A DNA stretch of 64,000 nt from the NCBI RefSeq assembly GCF_014805625.2, contig NW_023998431.1, positions 1,394,853 through 1,458,852 on the forward strand, read 5' to 3'. A model generated the notes under the pieces. The model saw only the letters and a list, made by a program, of their open reading frames with translations, was not told the origin of the DNA and searched no databases. The stretch's first letter is position 1; every line of letters starts with the position of its first letter. This document shows, one piece after another, positions 36,601 to 49,454 of the stretch. The DNA is from Glossina fuscipes. Taxonomy: Eukaryota > Arthropoda > Insecta > Diptera > Glossinidae. The position numbers and the translations under genes are program-made.

Positions 36601-39600
36601 ATATATAGACAAGGAGCAATGTTTGTTGAAAAAGGTGGAACAGATAACACATACGGTTTTTCAATATCAGATCGAGTGACCTCATGAGATATTAACTTCA
36701 AAGACCTGTTTGAAAATTGCGGTTGTTCTTAGTTTAATACTCGCTTGAAAGTCCAACCTACTTACTGATTGCTCGCATGTTGCAGTCGCTTTTCTTTTAA
36801 TGCTCAACTCATTCACTTCAGTTATTATTAGCAGCTCTCCGTGACGATTTCGCATACTAATCTCAACTGATGCTCCTAAAAGGGTTTGCCCCTGGATAGT
36901 TGGTTATTAGTGACGACGTTAATGATTCGTAAAGTATGCACCAGCTTTTGTTCATGAGTCTAAATTAACTTTTCTCGCAAATGGACTACTTGCACAAATT
37001 TGGATGTGTAAGAGTTTAAGTTTAGCGATGATCGATTAAGCAGGAACGAGATAAGTTACTGTGTGCTCTGTACTATGTACTGTGTAGTGTGTTACTTGGT
37101 AAAATATCGATAGCGTTCGAAAGTTAGAATTTGTACCGCGTATGATTAAGAAATGCTGTTTAGATAGTCTACAGCCCACGAAAGAAATGCCAAGCAATAG
37201 TTCAAACAGTGAATAGAAGACAGAAAGTACAGAGAATATTTTATTGATCGAGAAGATTATGACGAATGCTTCTTGTGAGCGAAATGTGTCTTTACTGATT
37301 ACTGATTATGCTTTTACATGTCCATGATTGTGATATGTGGCAAGCATTATTCCACAATAAACAAAAAGAGGGCTAGATTACAGAAAATGAAAACGTTTCC
37401 CTTCACGATATCTGGTCAATGCATCTGCCTAGAACGAGATTGGCACCGAAAAAATTATAGATAAAGGCTTACAAGTAAGAATACGAACAGCTGAGTCGTT
37501 CTTATAAACACTTATCATATTTGGAGCCGTCCGATTTAATTGTTTTCTTACATCGGAAGAATATCGTAAATGTACGAAGCGCCACTTGCATTTCTGATAC
37601 TGGAAAAACCCTCGTATACGTACTTACGTCGAGTTCAAAAAAGCTTTCTGCTGCCTTCCACTACCTAAGCAACAATTTTCATAATATTCTCATACACAAA
37701 ATTTTGATTTAAATTTTGTCACAAATATTTTTCAGGATTATTGCAACCATGAAGAGAGAGAAGTGTATTGAGTATCTTAGATTCTTCCAAAATAGGAAGG
37801 AGCTTTTTTAATTGGGCGTTTTGAATAAGAAAAACAGCATAGTTTAACTTATTAAATAATTTGTTTAATTAATTACATATCATGCTTAAGATCAAAAGGA
37901 TTTGTAACGTTATGCGAAGAGTGATTTAGAGCTACGCTGCAAAATCCTCTGCCTAATATATTTACACATATGAGATGATAAATTCACCCTATTTATTGTT
38001 TCATCCACTTTCTTATGCTTGTGATACTAATGACGATACGTGTTGGTGTTCAAAGACTCATGTAACTGTAACAAATCCTTTTAATCATAATTCATTAGTT
38101 TTCTATATTTAAATATTTTAATTTATGTAAAGTTGTATAACCCTGGGTGTGGTGACTGCTTTAGGTCCAGCAGCAAGAAATTCGTAAAGGGTTATTGACA
38201 TGCACAACGGCATATGTATATACATTATGTAAATTTGTCTATCTTATACTTGAATGCCCAATAGAAGGGGTCGATTAAGTTGTTTCAAATTTTCTAATGA
38301 CCAGCGCCAGATTTAGTGCAAGTCAGTTGCTTATAAAAATAATATTTCCTCACAGGCTTAGGTGTAGGAAGCAGTACAGCTTGCGGAAATTATAGAAAAA
38401 TTGTTTAAAGACAAAAAATATTGTAAATTTATTTGCTTGCATACGTAATAAACGAACACTACATTACGAACTGTTAAATAAATGGCAGATAGTACAAAGG
38501 CGCGCCATCACCGGAAACAATTTGAATTAAACCGAACAGCTACGTTTAACTCACTTTTGTTTTTTCCTCATACATTAAACTGTAAACCGGAAAGAGTGGG
38601 TTTCGGAGTTGACCTCTGGCGAATAAAAGAAGAAAGGAATTGTTGCCTCGTACCATGCCGAATGGGACGATCTATCAGATAGATGTTTCTATGGTTTATT
38701 GTGAGCGCCTGCTAATAAATGCGGCTAAATCTAACGTATCTAATGGTACAAAGCTCCGTGGGAAGTAGAATAATCGCCATCATTTGGAGGGATTCACTGA
38801 TCGTGAATTACCAGAATGAGTGGAAGTGTATGGGTCATCCGATTCCTTCTCGGAAATTTATCTTAAATATCTAAAGTCCCTGCGATTTTGCGAACACAGC
38901 AATCAAGGCGAAAACTTCCCGGGTCCTTGCGATAACGCGAAATACCTAAAGATTATTTTGCAAGCCGTTAAATACTGCGTTACGTAATATCTAGCTTGTA
39001 GCAGTTGAATTTTTTATAACCCTTCTTCTCCACAAACACACACACAAACATGTATATACACATATATATTTTTTTTAATGCACGAAGCGAAAATAGCGAC
39101 AGCACTATGCTGTCACCCCAACTTATGCTTCCGACGCGCGCCATAGTAACATGACTATTGAGAGAAGTAGTTCCCTTTGTAATGAAAAGGAAATTTTGGC
39201 CTCCTTTGGGAGCCCCGCTATGAACAATCTGCAAATATTTGACAACAACGTAGGAACGTCCTACGAACTCTCACAGATCTGAAATACGATTTCCGAATTA
39301 CAGCTTTCTGGTCAGTCGCGTATCAAAATGGTATTCGGTATGATCTGGCGTCGTGCATACTGCTCTGTGGAAATCATAATTGACTAACTTAACAATTAAA
39401 AAAAAGAAAATTATTACTAGTTTTTCTATAAGAAACTTTGAAAAAATAACTGTTGCAAACGCACTTAGCATCCAAGTTATGCTTCGCGCTTTATTCTACA
39501 TTATTACTAACATTATTTCGCAGATTATTAGCGAAATGATACAAGAGTTCCCTGAAGTGTAATGAAATGTTAACTATTTTGAAATCTGTTTGTTTGAATC

Positions 39601-41631
39601 AAAAGTGCATAGTTTATTTTTATTATTAGGCGATGAAGGTTTTGTTTGTTTTTGTATTCAAAATTTTTTATGTGGTCCTAGGATGCAAGAAACATTCGCA
39701 CAGATTAAGCAGTTAAGAATACACTTTGACCTGATTTGGTTCCGGTTGTACAACGTTCGTCAATCTACTTTTTTTATGTCAAATCAACGATTTTTCCGGC
39801 CTTTTCACTTTTTTATTCCTTTCAAAAGACATCTCGAGTAGCGCAGTTGAGACTGCAATCCAAAACATATATACCGGTTTTAAACTGTGGCAGAATTACA
39901 AGCTGTTACTGCGTTAATGCGAAATACATCTATTGATGGCGGAAGAGGGAAAACATCAGCTCAGCCGATAGCTGAAGTAAATCACTCGAATATCTCAGTG
40001 ATAGAAATGCTTATGACGCAAAAAACTAAACGAACCAGAATATCATACCGTTTAAATTATATATCAGCGCAAAAGCCGAAACATCATTATTGCATAAAAC
40101 ACTTTGGAATCGAACTCAAATAATATAATCGCCATAAAAGCTCTACGAAATGAACTCGTCCCTGGGAAACATTTAGATGTGTGATTATTCACGATTTATT
40201 GGTAACACGATCATCGGATGGTCGATTATAATTAATGCACGAATAGAAGCACCTGATAAGACTCAAACCAACCTCTCGTACAGAGAACATAAGTTTTAAT
40301 GTAACTGAAGTTGGGTTAACACGCTTGAACTAACGTACGACCAGAGCAGCCCAGTCAAAGTTACGTCATCCGGCGAACAGATCAATATAAAAACAATACA
40401 AAGCAACAGACCATCTGTAAATGTAGTGGTTAATGTGTGCAACAATAATTGCCACTTGAGATGTCAAAGTGAACTTATCTGGCTGCAACACATTACTTCA
40501 CAACATATCACTATATGAATTAATAAACTGTTGCTGAAGCACCTGAATTAACCCAAGCCAAAAAAAAAAAAAAACTGTGCTTAAAATGCCGGAAATAAAA
40601 ACTCATGTTAACATGTTAAGTCACTCGGTGCAAAAGTATGTTTACTCATTCCATAGCTTAGAAGTGCGACAGTGTTTTGACAGTTTATACATGACCAGCC
40701 AACTGAAGGATAACCCTATCTTATTGTTCAAAAAAAAAATACTATAATCAACCTCAAAACTGAATAATCGTTTACAAATATTATGTTCGAAGTGAACTCA
40801 AGTTTTAAACTTGATCAATGAATATAATATAAATGTAACGGATACATGTTACATTTTTACATCAAACATTTTTTTTCAATAATTGAACACAATCACAGCT
40901 TGAAGAGTATGTAAGTAATCCAATAGATGTCAACGATGAAGCTGTCACACCATGAAACGCTACGAATAATGAAGAAAATAAAAAATTGAAAATGAAATAA
41001 AAAGGTTTCACCATCAGCTCACAGTATCTGAATCATTTCACTAAATGGACACATGTCCATTTGCCTACACAAACATATGCACACAGAACGTGCTTGTTTA
41101 TATATTCCAAATAATGCGGCTATGTTCAATCACAGGATATTGCACGTTGTGTATGTAGTAAGGAATAGAATTCGGAGTCTCACTTTCTTCACCGAATTAT
41201 GTGGAAAGTTATTCACTTTCTTATGCTGGGGTTAGCTCGTCGGCCTCTCTCTGATTATGTTACTCACGCCCATTTAAATATTTTTCATTTCATTTTAGGG
41301 TGGTCCGACGGCAAACAGACGGTACACTTATATTTTTTAAAATCAACCTCTAGACGCTTATTAACTAGAACGATGTGGTCTTTTAAGTATTCAAATTTTT
41401 CATATATTTTATAAACTTATATACTTATGCGAGCTTATAGTCTAGCTGTCTTCCACACCTAGCACAAGTATTACATAATAAAAAATTTAGCAAAACGCTC
41501 TCTTCGGGACTTGCTTTTGGCATACGTGGCTCCCTTTATTTAATCCAACTTGCAGACATTAACCGGTATTAATTCGATATATTCACGCCATGTCTTGCCC
41601 GCTTCGGCCTTAATCGAAGAAGAATATATAT
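33602..41631. other. Long non-coding stretch, no gene seen
   Basis: About 8 kb of AT-rich, apparently single-copy DNA with few microsatellites (short A-runs near 40,560 and a T-run near 36,110-36,124). Open frames (34,684-34,926; 36,513-36,701 minus; 38,482-38,682; 39,590-39,841; 41,199-41,414) have no recognised domain, and none is supported by neighbours. I recognise no transposon remnant here, making this the least repeat-marked part of the window. Confidence 0.5.
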
Positions 41632-41820
41632 CCGCTTGACTAGCCAAGTAGGTACAATCGCGACCACAAAGTTTGTGTTCGTGAGTTCAAATCTCAGTAC
41701 GATAGAGTTTACTTTGGCCGTGGCTATCGTTAGTGCTCGATCGGTATCGATTGAGCTCACGTACACTATCCGTCGCCACCGCCTGCATATTTCTTTCTTG
41801 TTTTCTCTTAGCCCCGGCCT
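41632..41820 (+). mobile_element. tRNA-derived SINE (family S1)
   Basis: An A-box-like TGACTAGCCAAGTAGG lies at about 41,636-41,651, a B-box-like GAGTTCAAATCTC at 41,683-41,695, then the shared body (TTTACTTTGGCCGTGGCTAT, GTGCTCGATCGGTATCGATT) and a pyrimidine-rich tail TTTCTTTCTTGTTTTCTCTT. Head, body and tail are in the same order as in the copy at 7,389-7,575. No tRNA cloverleaf closes, so it is not a tRNA gene. Open frames on both strands across it are incidental. Confidence 0.6.
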
Positions 41821-42539
41821 TTTCTGATCGTTTTCGCATTACGCGAATGGGGGATATCCTCTGAGTGATTGGTCACATAAAAGAAGAAAAATGAAAACTA
41901 CATTTCTCTACTTCATTTCATGCTAATCGGTATTGCCAATCAGCTGTAATTACAACCGAAGTCAGCTGATAGGACTTTGAATGCGACCCATTGCCCTTTT
42001 ATTACCACATCTTGATAATAGGCTTACAATACGTGAATATTCACGTAAAACTTTATAATCTTAGTGTGGACCAAAACGAGCCAGCAACTTCGATCCTCGT
42101 TATATATGTCTTGTGGAAATTTTTTAACAATTTTTGATTGGCATTACATAAGGATATTTGAGCATATTTGTAATATGTTAAAATAATAGTCTCTCTAAGA
42201 ATTGTGTTAGAGTCGAACCCTTATTAAACAATATCCTTTAAGAGAGTACTGGCCATGGTTATGAAATACATAATCTCAAGCTCCAAGCCATTTATGTTTC
42301 ACATTAACATCTACTTATGAGTTTATCCCCAACAAATACCTAAACTGGCAAAGTGCACAGAGAGAGTATAGAAAAACTTTCTTTAATTCTGGACATAATC
42401 TCCAATTAGCGCAATACATTTTTCTCAGCAATGTTCAGTTGTTTTAAAACTTTCTTTATAATAAGAAACGTTGAACTCCTCACCTCCCGACCCTTACAGG
42501 CGACTAATTGACACAATACGCTATGTTCGCAATGTTTGT

Positions 42540-42830
42540 TTCCCTGCATCAACTCTTGATTGTTGGTGAGAATTTCAACACCAATATATATTCCAAGTTC
42601 AGTTCGAATTTTAACTTTTTGGCGATATTTTGAGTTGTTGCGGTATCTTGATGAATCGCATTTCCTTTTTCGTCACACGTGCCAGTCTTTTTTTTCTTTT
42701 TCTTTTTCTTTTTTTTTTTTTTTTTTGTTATTATTATTAGTTTCATCAAGCAAATGCTGCAGTTAGTTCGTCTTATGCTCGGCTTTCTTAAACACGATCA
42801 ATGAAAATTGCTCCACACGTATCTCCAGAA
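42540..42830 (-). mobile_element. Probable mariner transposase relic
   Basis: On the minus strand, LQHLLDE (42,742-42,762) resembles the N-terminal LQALLDE block of mauritiana-type mariners. Further on, IHQDTAT (42,645-42,660) and ELNLEYILVLKFSPTI (to about 42,560) align with the HQDNA and ELxWxxLPHPPYSPDL blocks at about the expected spacing. The part between is replaced by a pyrimidine-rich low-complexity tract (42,687-42,739). The match is weaker than for the other relics, and the true ends are unknown. Confidence 0.45.
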
Positions 42831-44404
42831 AAACTTATTTGTCTTCTTCTCTTCTCGAATCGATTTTCTTGCTTCAGTTATATTGTCTCGGATTTTCCTT
42901 CGTCCCAAGTATAAGATGATTAATACGTATTTAATGGTTCTGATGCAAAACTCATCTTTATTGAAATGTTGTGAAATGTCATCGAAAAATCGATTGAATT
43001 ATCCTCACGATGCAGTTCTTGGTTTATTTTTTCTTATCGTGTCTGCTAACTCGTATACTGTCAGTTGATTGACCCTTCAATTTATCGACCACCTTCACAT
43101 TCATCTTAGGATACTTTATTGCTGTAAACGAAAGTCGGGCTCCCCCACAATAGCATTTTGTCCGGCTTTGGATTGAGACCATGAAAATGAATGAAATTCA
43201 TTGAGAACGTTAACTGTTTCGATTATAAAAATTTTTTTAAAAAATCAACCGCAATCAACACTTCAGATACGACACTTCGATGACTCGTTTCATATGAGAG
43301 GCGTGCTTGACTTATTAATTGACTTCTTAATATCATTGCTGACAAGAATTAACTCTTTTGTCATGTGAAAACGAAAAACTACTTTAAACACGATATGCCT
43401 TTAAAAACCGAACAGAAAAGGAAAAAGTATGTTGTCTTTGTAAATTTGAATAATGAATAGTGGGATAGAAGAATTTCTCCATTCGAGCAGCTAGTGTATC
43501 GACAAGCCCATGTACTTACTGGCTTAGTAAAGTCTTTAAGAAGTTCTTGAACTGAAAATAAATAATTTGGTATCACAGTATTAGACATCCTTCAACTGGT
43601 AAGGGTACTCCTCCAACGCCTCCAACGCAAGCCATCGTGAATTGAAAAAGGATTCACGAAGGCGAACCCCCACTTTCCGTTTTCTTTAAATAAAATTATT
43701 TTCGAAAAACGATTGATAATAATTTGAGTTTAGTAGTCTCACAAGTTGATTTTGAATAATAAAAATTTTAGATCGATCCCGATTCGCACATCTATATATG
43801 AATACGATCAGTTACATGAATTAAGAAGATTTCGTTTTCTACTTACTAATACTTGTACTGATTGTATATGAAGCAATTTTTCAAACTTTGTTTTTCTCAA
43901 CCGCGTAACGGAGTTTTTCGATCTGTGCACCGAAAGTGTGAATGTGATTTCAATGATTTCGTCAGGTGATTTCATTTGGAATCGTTGCCGTTTACATTTT
44001 ATTGAAAAGCATTTAGCGACTGATATAGGATTTTCTTGTTGTATAGTGAAAAATTAAAGAAAAATTTTGAAATTGAAAGAAAAGAAATAAATAAAAAATG
44101 GTTTTATGAGGAATTCAAACAACTTATGCTTTTGCTTTATATATCGTGTTCACTTTAACTTTTTTGCCTCCTTCTCTATCGCTTGCTGCGGGCCTTTTAT
44201 ACTCGAAATGTTTTCTTGACCCAGCAACTATGTTGATTTATCGGTCACTAATTGGCCACAGAGAGTTTACGATTTTTTTTCCTGGCTTCAGTTGAACATT
44301 TGATTATTCGCGTAATTTTATCTCAAATCACAGAGAGGTGGAAATATCATAATAATGAAACCGTTTGTTACAGATCCGAGTTGGTAGTAAGTCCGAAAGC
44401 CGTT
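42831..44404. other. Non-coding DNA, no gene seen
   Basis: AT-rich DNA. On the minus strand a short open piece near 43,130-43,190 reads NPKPDKMLLWGSPTF, which I cannot assign. It may be more of the decayed element at 42.5 kb or chance. Confidence 0.45.
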
Positions 44405-44740
44405 GCTAACGCCAGTTTGAAATTTCGGGTGTTCGCCCTGCACCTGTCTATACGTTTGTCTGCGCAACTGTGTAATATTTGTGGTAAACATTCTTCGGTT
44501 AGCGAAAATGAAGACATCGCCTACAAATTTCTAAAAGAATTTGGAAGTGGCCTACACTTTTTAAAGGACATGCCTGCAACGCCTGTACACCTATGCGACA
44601 AAGACTTTTATTTTCAAAATAGAAATAATCAGCCGCGCCCACTCCATGTTATAGAGGATGAAAATTTACTTCTTCTTTTAGTTCTTCTGTCTCTCTTATC
44701 CTAAGATAACGGTGAGGAGTATAAAAGGTTCGGTCACTTG
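44405..44740 (+). mobile_element. Family YZ repeat, 3'-half fragment
   Basis: Shares CTGCGCAACTGTGTAATATT, GGTAAACATTCTTCGGTTAG, CGAAAATGAA, ACCTATGCGACAAAGACTTT, ATTTTCAAAATAGAAATAAT and the end ATAACGGTGAGGAGTATAAA with the copy at 59,600-59,935 and the minus copy at 32,543-32,860. The 150-codon open frame (44,252-44,704), the longest in the window, lies mostly in this repeat. The same repeat is not open elsewhere, so the frame is not taken as a gene. Confidence 0.75.
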
Positions 44741-46051
44741 TTAATTTTGATTACACAGTTTCAACGAACCAATAAATTAATAAAGACTTCACTCATTGTG
44801 CAGCATTGCGAGTGCATCTCTGCACCATTAAAAATATTCATTCATTCACTATTCAGTTGTGATTATCAGCTTGATTCTTAAGAACGTTTCGCATTATTTT
44901 CTCCCGGGTAGGTAACATATGAAATAAGTATCTCACTTATGGCAGAAATAAACGTATATTTCATATTTACGCCATAACTAAATAATTAAATCGACATTAG
45001 TCCCTAAAGTATTTCTGAAACTTTAATATTAAACGGGAAATTTTTTCCAAAGCTTTCCTCGATAATTTCTTCAACAATTTGAAGGCAATTATCACAATAA
45101 TTGCTATTGTTTCTTATAGTATTAGATTACGTTTCCAATATACGTTTGTATGGCGTGGTGTGTAAAGAACATTTTCTAACGTAATAAATAACGCTTAACA
45201 GATTGTTATAGAAAAGTGACCAGCTATAGCAGAACGTTGATGGCCATTAGAATGAATTGTTGCATTCTATCTTATTATGACGCTTTGCTAAAATCGTTTG
45301 TAGTCATAAGTTACTGCGTACGCGCAGAGAAGATGGTCATGCCAACATTGCTTAAATTGCAAATCATCTTATAGAACTTGATATAAACCTATTAGCTGTT
45401 GCTGTTATTGTTACTGCCATTTTTGCTCTTGCATAGTTGCTATATAAGGCAATCTCAGCATATTATTGTCAATTGATGTCCATGATGTTGTAAGTGTACC
45501 ATGAGTAGAATGCTCAACACAAGACAACACATACTGGCAGTGAATGAACAGAAACTTAGCGTTTAACCACTTGAACACATGGTGCCAAACTTGCTAAAGC
45601 TACTAAAGTATGTAACTAAAAAACTAAATAAAAAATGAACAAAAATACATAAATACATAAATAAATATGAAAAGATGAACGAGGGAAAGGCGGAAAGCTC
45701 GCAAATTTGTTAAACTCACATTGCAATTGAAAAAGTTCTGTAAAAAACATGATGCGCATTATTTACATTGTGTGCTGCTTTGTGTTAGGTTTTCCACAGT
45801 AATCTTTACCTACACATATCCTTGGGAATGTTAAATGGGTAAAAGAGAGAGAGAGTGAAGAGAAAATTCAAAATAAAATTTATGCATTCATAAATCAAGA
45901 ATATATTGTCACTTCCGGTTTACTCCTTTCTGGTCAATCGATAGCAATTCCTTTGTTAACTTGCGAATATATTCATCTGTGGTCTTGCTTTAGCGCGATT
46001 ACAAAATGCTTCAATATCTTGCTTTTTAGAAATTCAATAGAAAAAAATAGG
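44741..46051. other. Non-coding DNA, no gene seen
   Basis: AT-rich DNA with ATAAATA-type text near 45,625-45,670. GATGGCCATTAGAATGAA at 45,239 resembles GATGGCCATTAGTATGAA at 1,628, perhaps a short trace of a shared repeat. Confidence 0.45.
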
Positions 46052-46405
46052 AACACTATAGTGGGACACGGGCCAACATTATATACCCTACTCCAGCCTC
46101 CCTTTAATCATATAACGACTTTCGAATATCAACCGTTATATGGGAGGTGGTCGAAGAAAAGTCCGGTTCGAGGCATTTTCCTTCGGAAAAAACATGCCGA
46201 TGAACCAAATTTCATCAAAAATTCAGTTCTGTAGATCGAACGCAAGGACACGGTAGAGACAGGCGGATAAACAAGGTTAGATCGATTCAGAAAGTTATTG
46301 TGAAGAAATCGGTATAATAAAAGGTGGATCTACATCAAGTCTTCTGGGTGTTGCGTATGTCCGCTTAAATTTAGTGCACCATTGCACCACAAGTTGCATA
46401 AACGA
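46052..46405 (+). mobile_element. Dispersed repeat, family X copy 3
   Basis: Blocks in order are ACTATAGTGGGACACGGGCC, ATTATATACCCTACTCC, GTTATATGGGAGGTGGTCGA, ACCAAATTTCATCAAAAATT, GTAGATCGAACGCAAGGACA, AGATCGATTCAGAAAGTTAT, TCGGTATAATAAAAGGTGGA, TCTTCTGGGTGTTGCGTATG and a terminal TTGCACCACAAGTTGCA. It is the same family and orientation as the other four copies. A 93-codon open frame across it is incidental. Confidence 0.7.
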
Positions 46406-48530
46406 AATTGTAAATAAATACAGTTAAGTTTATGCATTTCGTAGAGCAGCAGTAACCCTCGAAGTTGAAATTTCAGTAAGTTATGTTAGCAGTGCATAGC
46501 GCGTTATGAATTATTTCCATCGCACGAACCCATCGTTAGAACACGCTACCAACAAGTGTCGCAGTTGTAGTAAAAACAGGGCGCACTACCACTGCAGAAG
46601 ACATTGTTCTCTTGCCTAACACTGGCTTTAATTTACCACTTATTGTTGATGTTACGACGATGACCAGAAGGTGAAAGATCGTTTGTGGCCAATTTCGACA
46701 TTAGTGACACGTCGTCGTTGTGTTTCCATTGCAAACGCGGCGTCCATATGGAAAACTGCTTGCCCGTGGCCAAACTTGCATGCTAAGTACTGAGTACACT
46801 CAGTTTCAATATCTTTGGAATGTCGGTTATATCTTGCAAATTCGCTTTTCAATTATCGAAAATAATTTTCGGAGTTCTCATATATATTTTGTGGTTCCGA
46901 ATTTCAATGCTTAAGAAGGGCACAATCTGTCCGTATACAAGCAACAACACTTGTGAGTAAAAAGGCAATAGTGTAGTGACAAGACAAGATCAAGCGAAGG
47001 TGACGGGAAGACCAAACAACAGAAGATACTTCGTCGAGCACATACTTACTCACATACGTACTTACTTAATACATATCTGTAGCGGTCAATTTAACTTTTC
47101 ATTTTCGATTTTCAAGCTTCAAAAAACTGCTTAACTTAACTAAAGAGTCTTCGATTGCGTTAAATGCTCACCCATTTTTAAGAGACTTACAAACGGCGAA
47201 AGAATGACAGCCCTATGGCCCTATCGACCATAAATGACATTTTTAACCTGATAGAGTTAATTGAATTGCCATATTAATGATCCTACGAACTTAAGCATAT
47301 ACGTAAAGAATTGGAAAAACCACTAACTACACATAAGTACTATCCTGCCATTGATTCAAATGATGATAATTCAGTCAATAATTTTACTGCAAATAAAAAT
47401 CATCTTTTCAACTTGCAACGTCTGCTTACTTAGATGCACGGGGTTTTGGGTTTTCTCTCTGCTCTTTACGGAAAGCGTAATGTTATCTATAATAACGGAA
47501 TTGCGTTAATCAAGATTTCTTTTCATAATTCTCCGCTCACATAGTAGCGCCATTTATAAAGAGAATTATGACAAGAGAACAACTAAAGTCCAAAGTTCGT
47601 CCGTACACCAAAAGAGTGGGTTTTGCATAGGGAAACTCTGCATACTCTGCGTTCCGAGGACAAGCAATAAGACTGACAAGAGAGATAAAGGTCACGTAGT
47701 CGGGAACAAAATCGCGATGTAGTCAAGCGAGCCAAGGTGCATCGTCTGCTTATTAGAAAAATATTGTGATAACTACGCAATATTTTGGGTAACTTTGACT
47801 GAACAAATGAAAACGTTCAGAAACAGAAGACAGAAGAAGAAGAAGAAAAAAAAAAACACTCAAGCCATTATACATAAAAAAGCTTTCAAAAAAAAAAAAG
47901 CTCTAAGAAACGTTCTAAAGTACAATGAATATGTTAAAATTTTATTTTATATGAAGGCTTAAAAAAGCAAAGGACACGTAACCGAGAAAAGTTTATAAAT
48001 ATAACAAGATAAAAAAAAAAAAAAAATAGATAAATAAATTAATATGTTAAGACTCAATATAAAAGGGAAAGTAATATATAACGATAAGAACGAAAAATAG
48101 AGAGACATGTGGTATATAGCTTTTTATTTAATAGGCTAGACTTAAGATAAACCTATTGTTTAAAGAAAAAAAAAAAAAAAGAGAAGATAAGGAAATATGG
48201 AAAAAAATAGAAATAAAAAAGACTACGACATACCTACCTTTTCTTTTGGTAAAATAAAAGCGCTAATTATACGAACAACAATAAAAAAGGGGAAGACGAA
48301 GGGAATGGTTAGAAACTAATCATCAACATGATCATCTACAGCCTGGTTAACTGCTGTGCAGGTGCCAAATATATAACGCCGTTTTTTCAACCGGACTACG
48401 GAAGTAAAACATGGTGCTGTCTGAAGGGGTTGGGGGATTTGAAGGTATTTTTCTGCACGCGAACAAGGTGATCATGGCCGTTGTTTAAATTAAAGGTATG
48501 GGTTAGCAAAGGTGTGTTGATTAAGTGATT

Positions 48531-48535
<5 letters not shown>
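46406..48535. other. Non-coding DNA, no gene seen
   Basis: AT-rich DNA. Positions 47,825-48,300 are clearly A-rich on the top strand (AAGAAGAAG and several A-runs). The open frames on the minus strand at 46,652-46,852 and 47,583-47,780 have no recognised motif. Confidence 0.5.

Positions 48536-48573
<38 letters not shown>
48536..48573. repeat. (GT)n microsatellite
   Basis: About 19 GT units just upstream of the LTR-like repeat copy A. Confidence 0.95.
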
Positions 48574-48574
<1 letters not shown>

Positions 48575-48587
48575 ATGCAATAATAGA

Positions 48588-48958
48588 CAATGACATTACG
48601 CATCGGCAAAACAAATTTCCGAGAGAGGGAAAAACCAAATGCAAATTGGTGACGCGTTACACAGCCATCGGCCGACAAAAAAGACTAGTGGAAAAGCGGA
48701 TTAACGGATTAAAAATGTCGCCACCAACTTTGGTTATAATAATATGTTTGGAAAAGTGTATATGAAGAGAATGTTTGTGGAAGACAAGGCCAGTCGAAGA
48801 ACAAAATTTGAGTCGAGGAGCCGAGAATATTGCCAAATAGATTGTAAATAATTCTTCCCTTAAGGAAATTGATTGTAAATAAAAGAATCTTGAAGTGGAG
48901 AACATTCGCGATCTACTGATACGAACCGTATCAAGAAAGGAGTATCCTACCAATACTA
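48588..48958 (+). mobile_element. Unclassified LTR-like dispersed repeat, copy A
   Basis: Shares an ordered set of blocks with 52,345-52,765: GAGAGGGAAAAACC, CAGCCATCGGCCGA, GAAAAGCGGATTAACGGATT, AAAAATG, ATTGATTGTAAATAAAAGAA (with a poly(A)-signal-like AATAAA), GATACGAACCGTATC and an end near CTACCAATAC. The palindrome GATACG-AAC-CGTATC is identical in both copies. Length near 370-420 bp and an AATAAA near the 3' third would fit a solo LTR, but I see no TG...CA ends or target duplication, so the class stays open. Confidence 0.6.
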
Positions 48959-49454
48959 TAGTCATAACTGAAACATACAAATCATTTTTTAAAACATATT
49001 TTTATTAAATTATTTATTTTTTGTATTTACATTTCCTTTTCGAGATTGGCTCAGGCCGCTTTTCAATTGTGTGCATATATGCGGGCAAATCACATCCTTT
49101 TTTTAATCAATTAAGTAATGCATCTTTTCTCTATATTTGCAACTGTGACAACTTCACAAAAAAATGAACATTGATTCACTTTGATAGAAACAAGTACACA
49201 CCAGATGTCGGCAATTAAGGGGTTAATATTAGACAACAATTATTAATGATATATCCCAAACATGGATATGAAATATCCACTCACGGGCTTCTGCGTCACT
49301 TTTAAAACCATTGTCTCTTTTCTTTTCCGTTTTATTATTGTATAGCAAGATCCAAAAAATATATAGAAAGTAATTCATATTCTCATACGTAATGCGCGAG
49401 AGAGAAATGAAATGCTCGTCTTCATTTGAAAGTATCATCATTTCCCTCTCCGCG

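Noticed and set aside
44252..44704. 150-codon open frame, the longest in the window
   Set aside because: It lies mostly in a dispersed repeat whose homologous copies at 59.6 kb and 32.6 kb are not open in that frame, and it shows no protein domain.
45440..45460. TATATAAGG followed by TCAGCA as a core promoter
   Set aside because: The TATA-to-initiator distance is too short and no gene follows.
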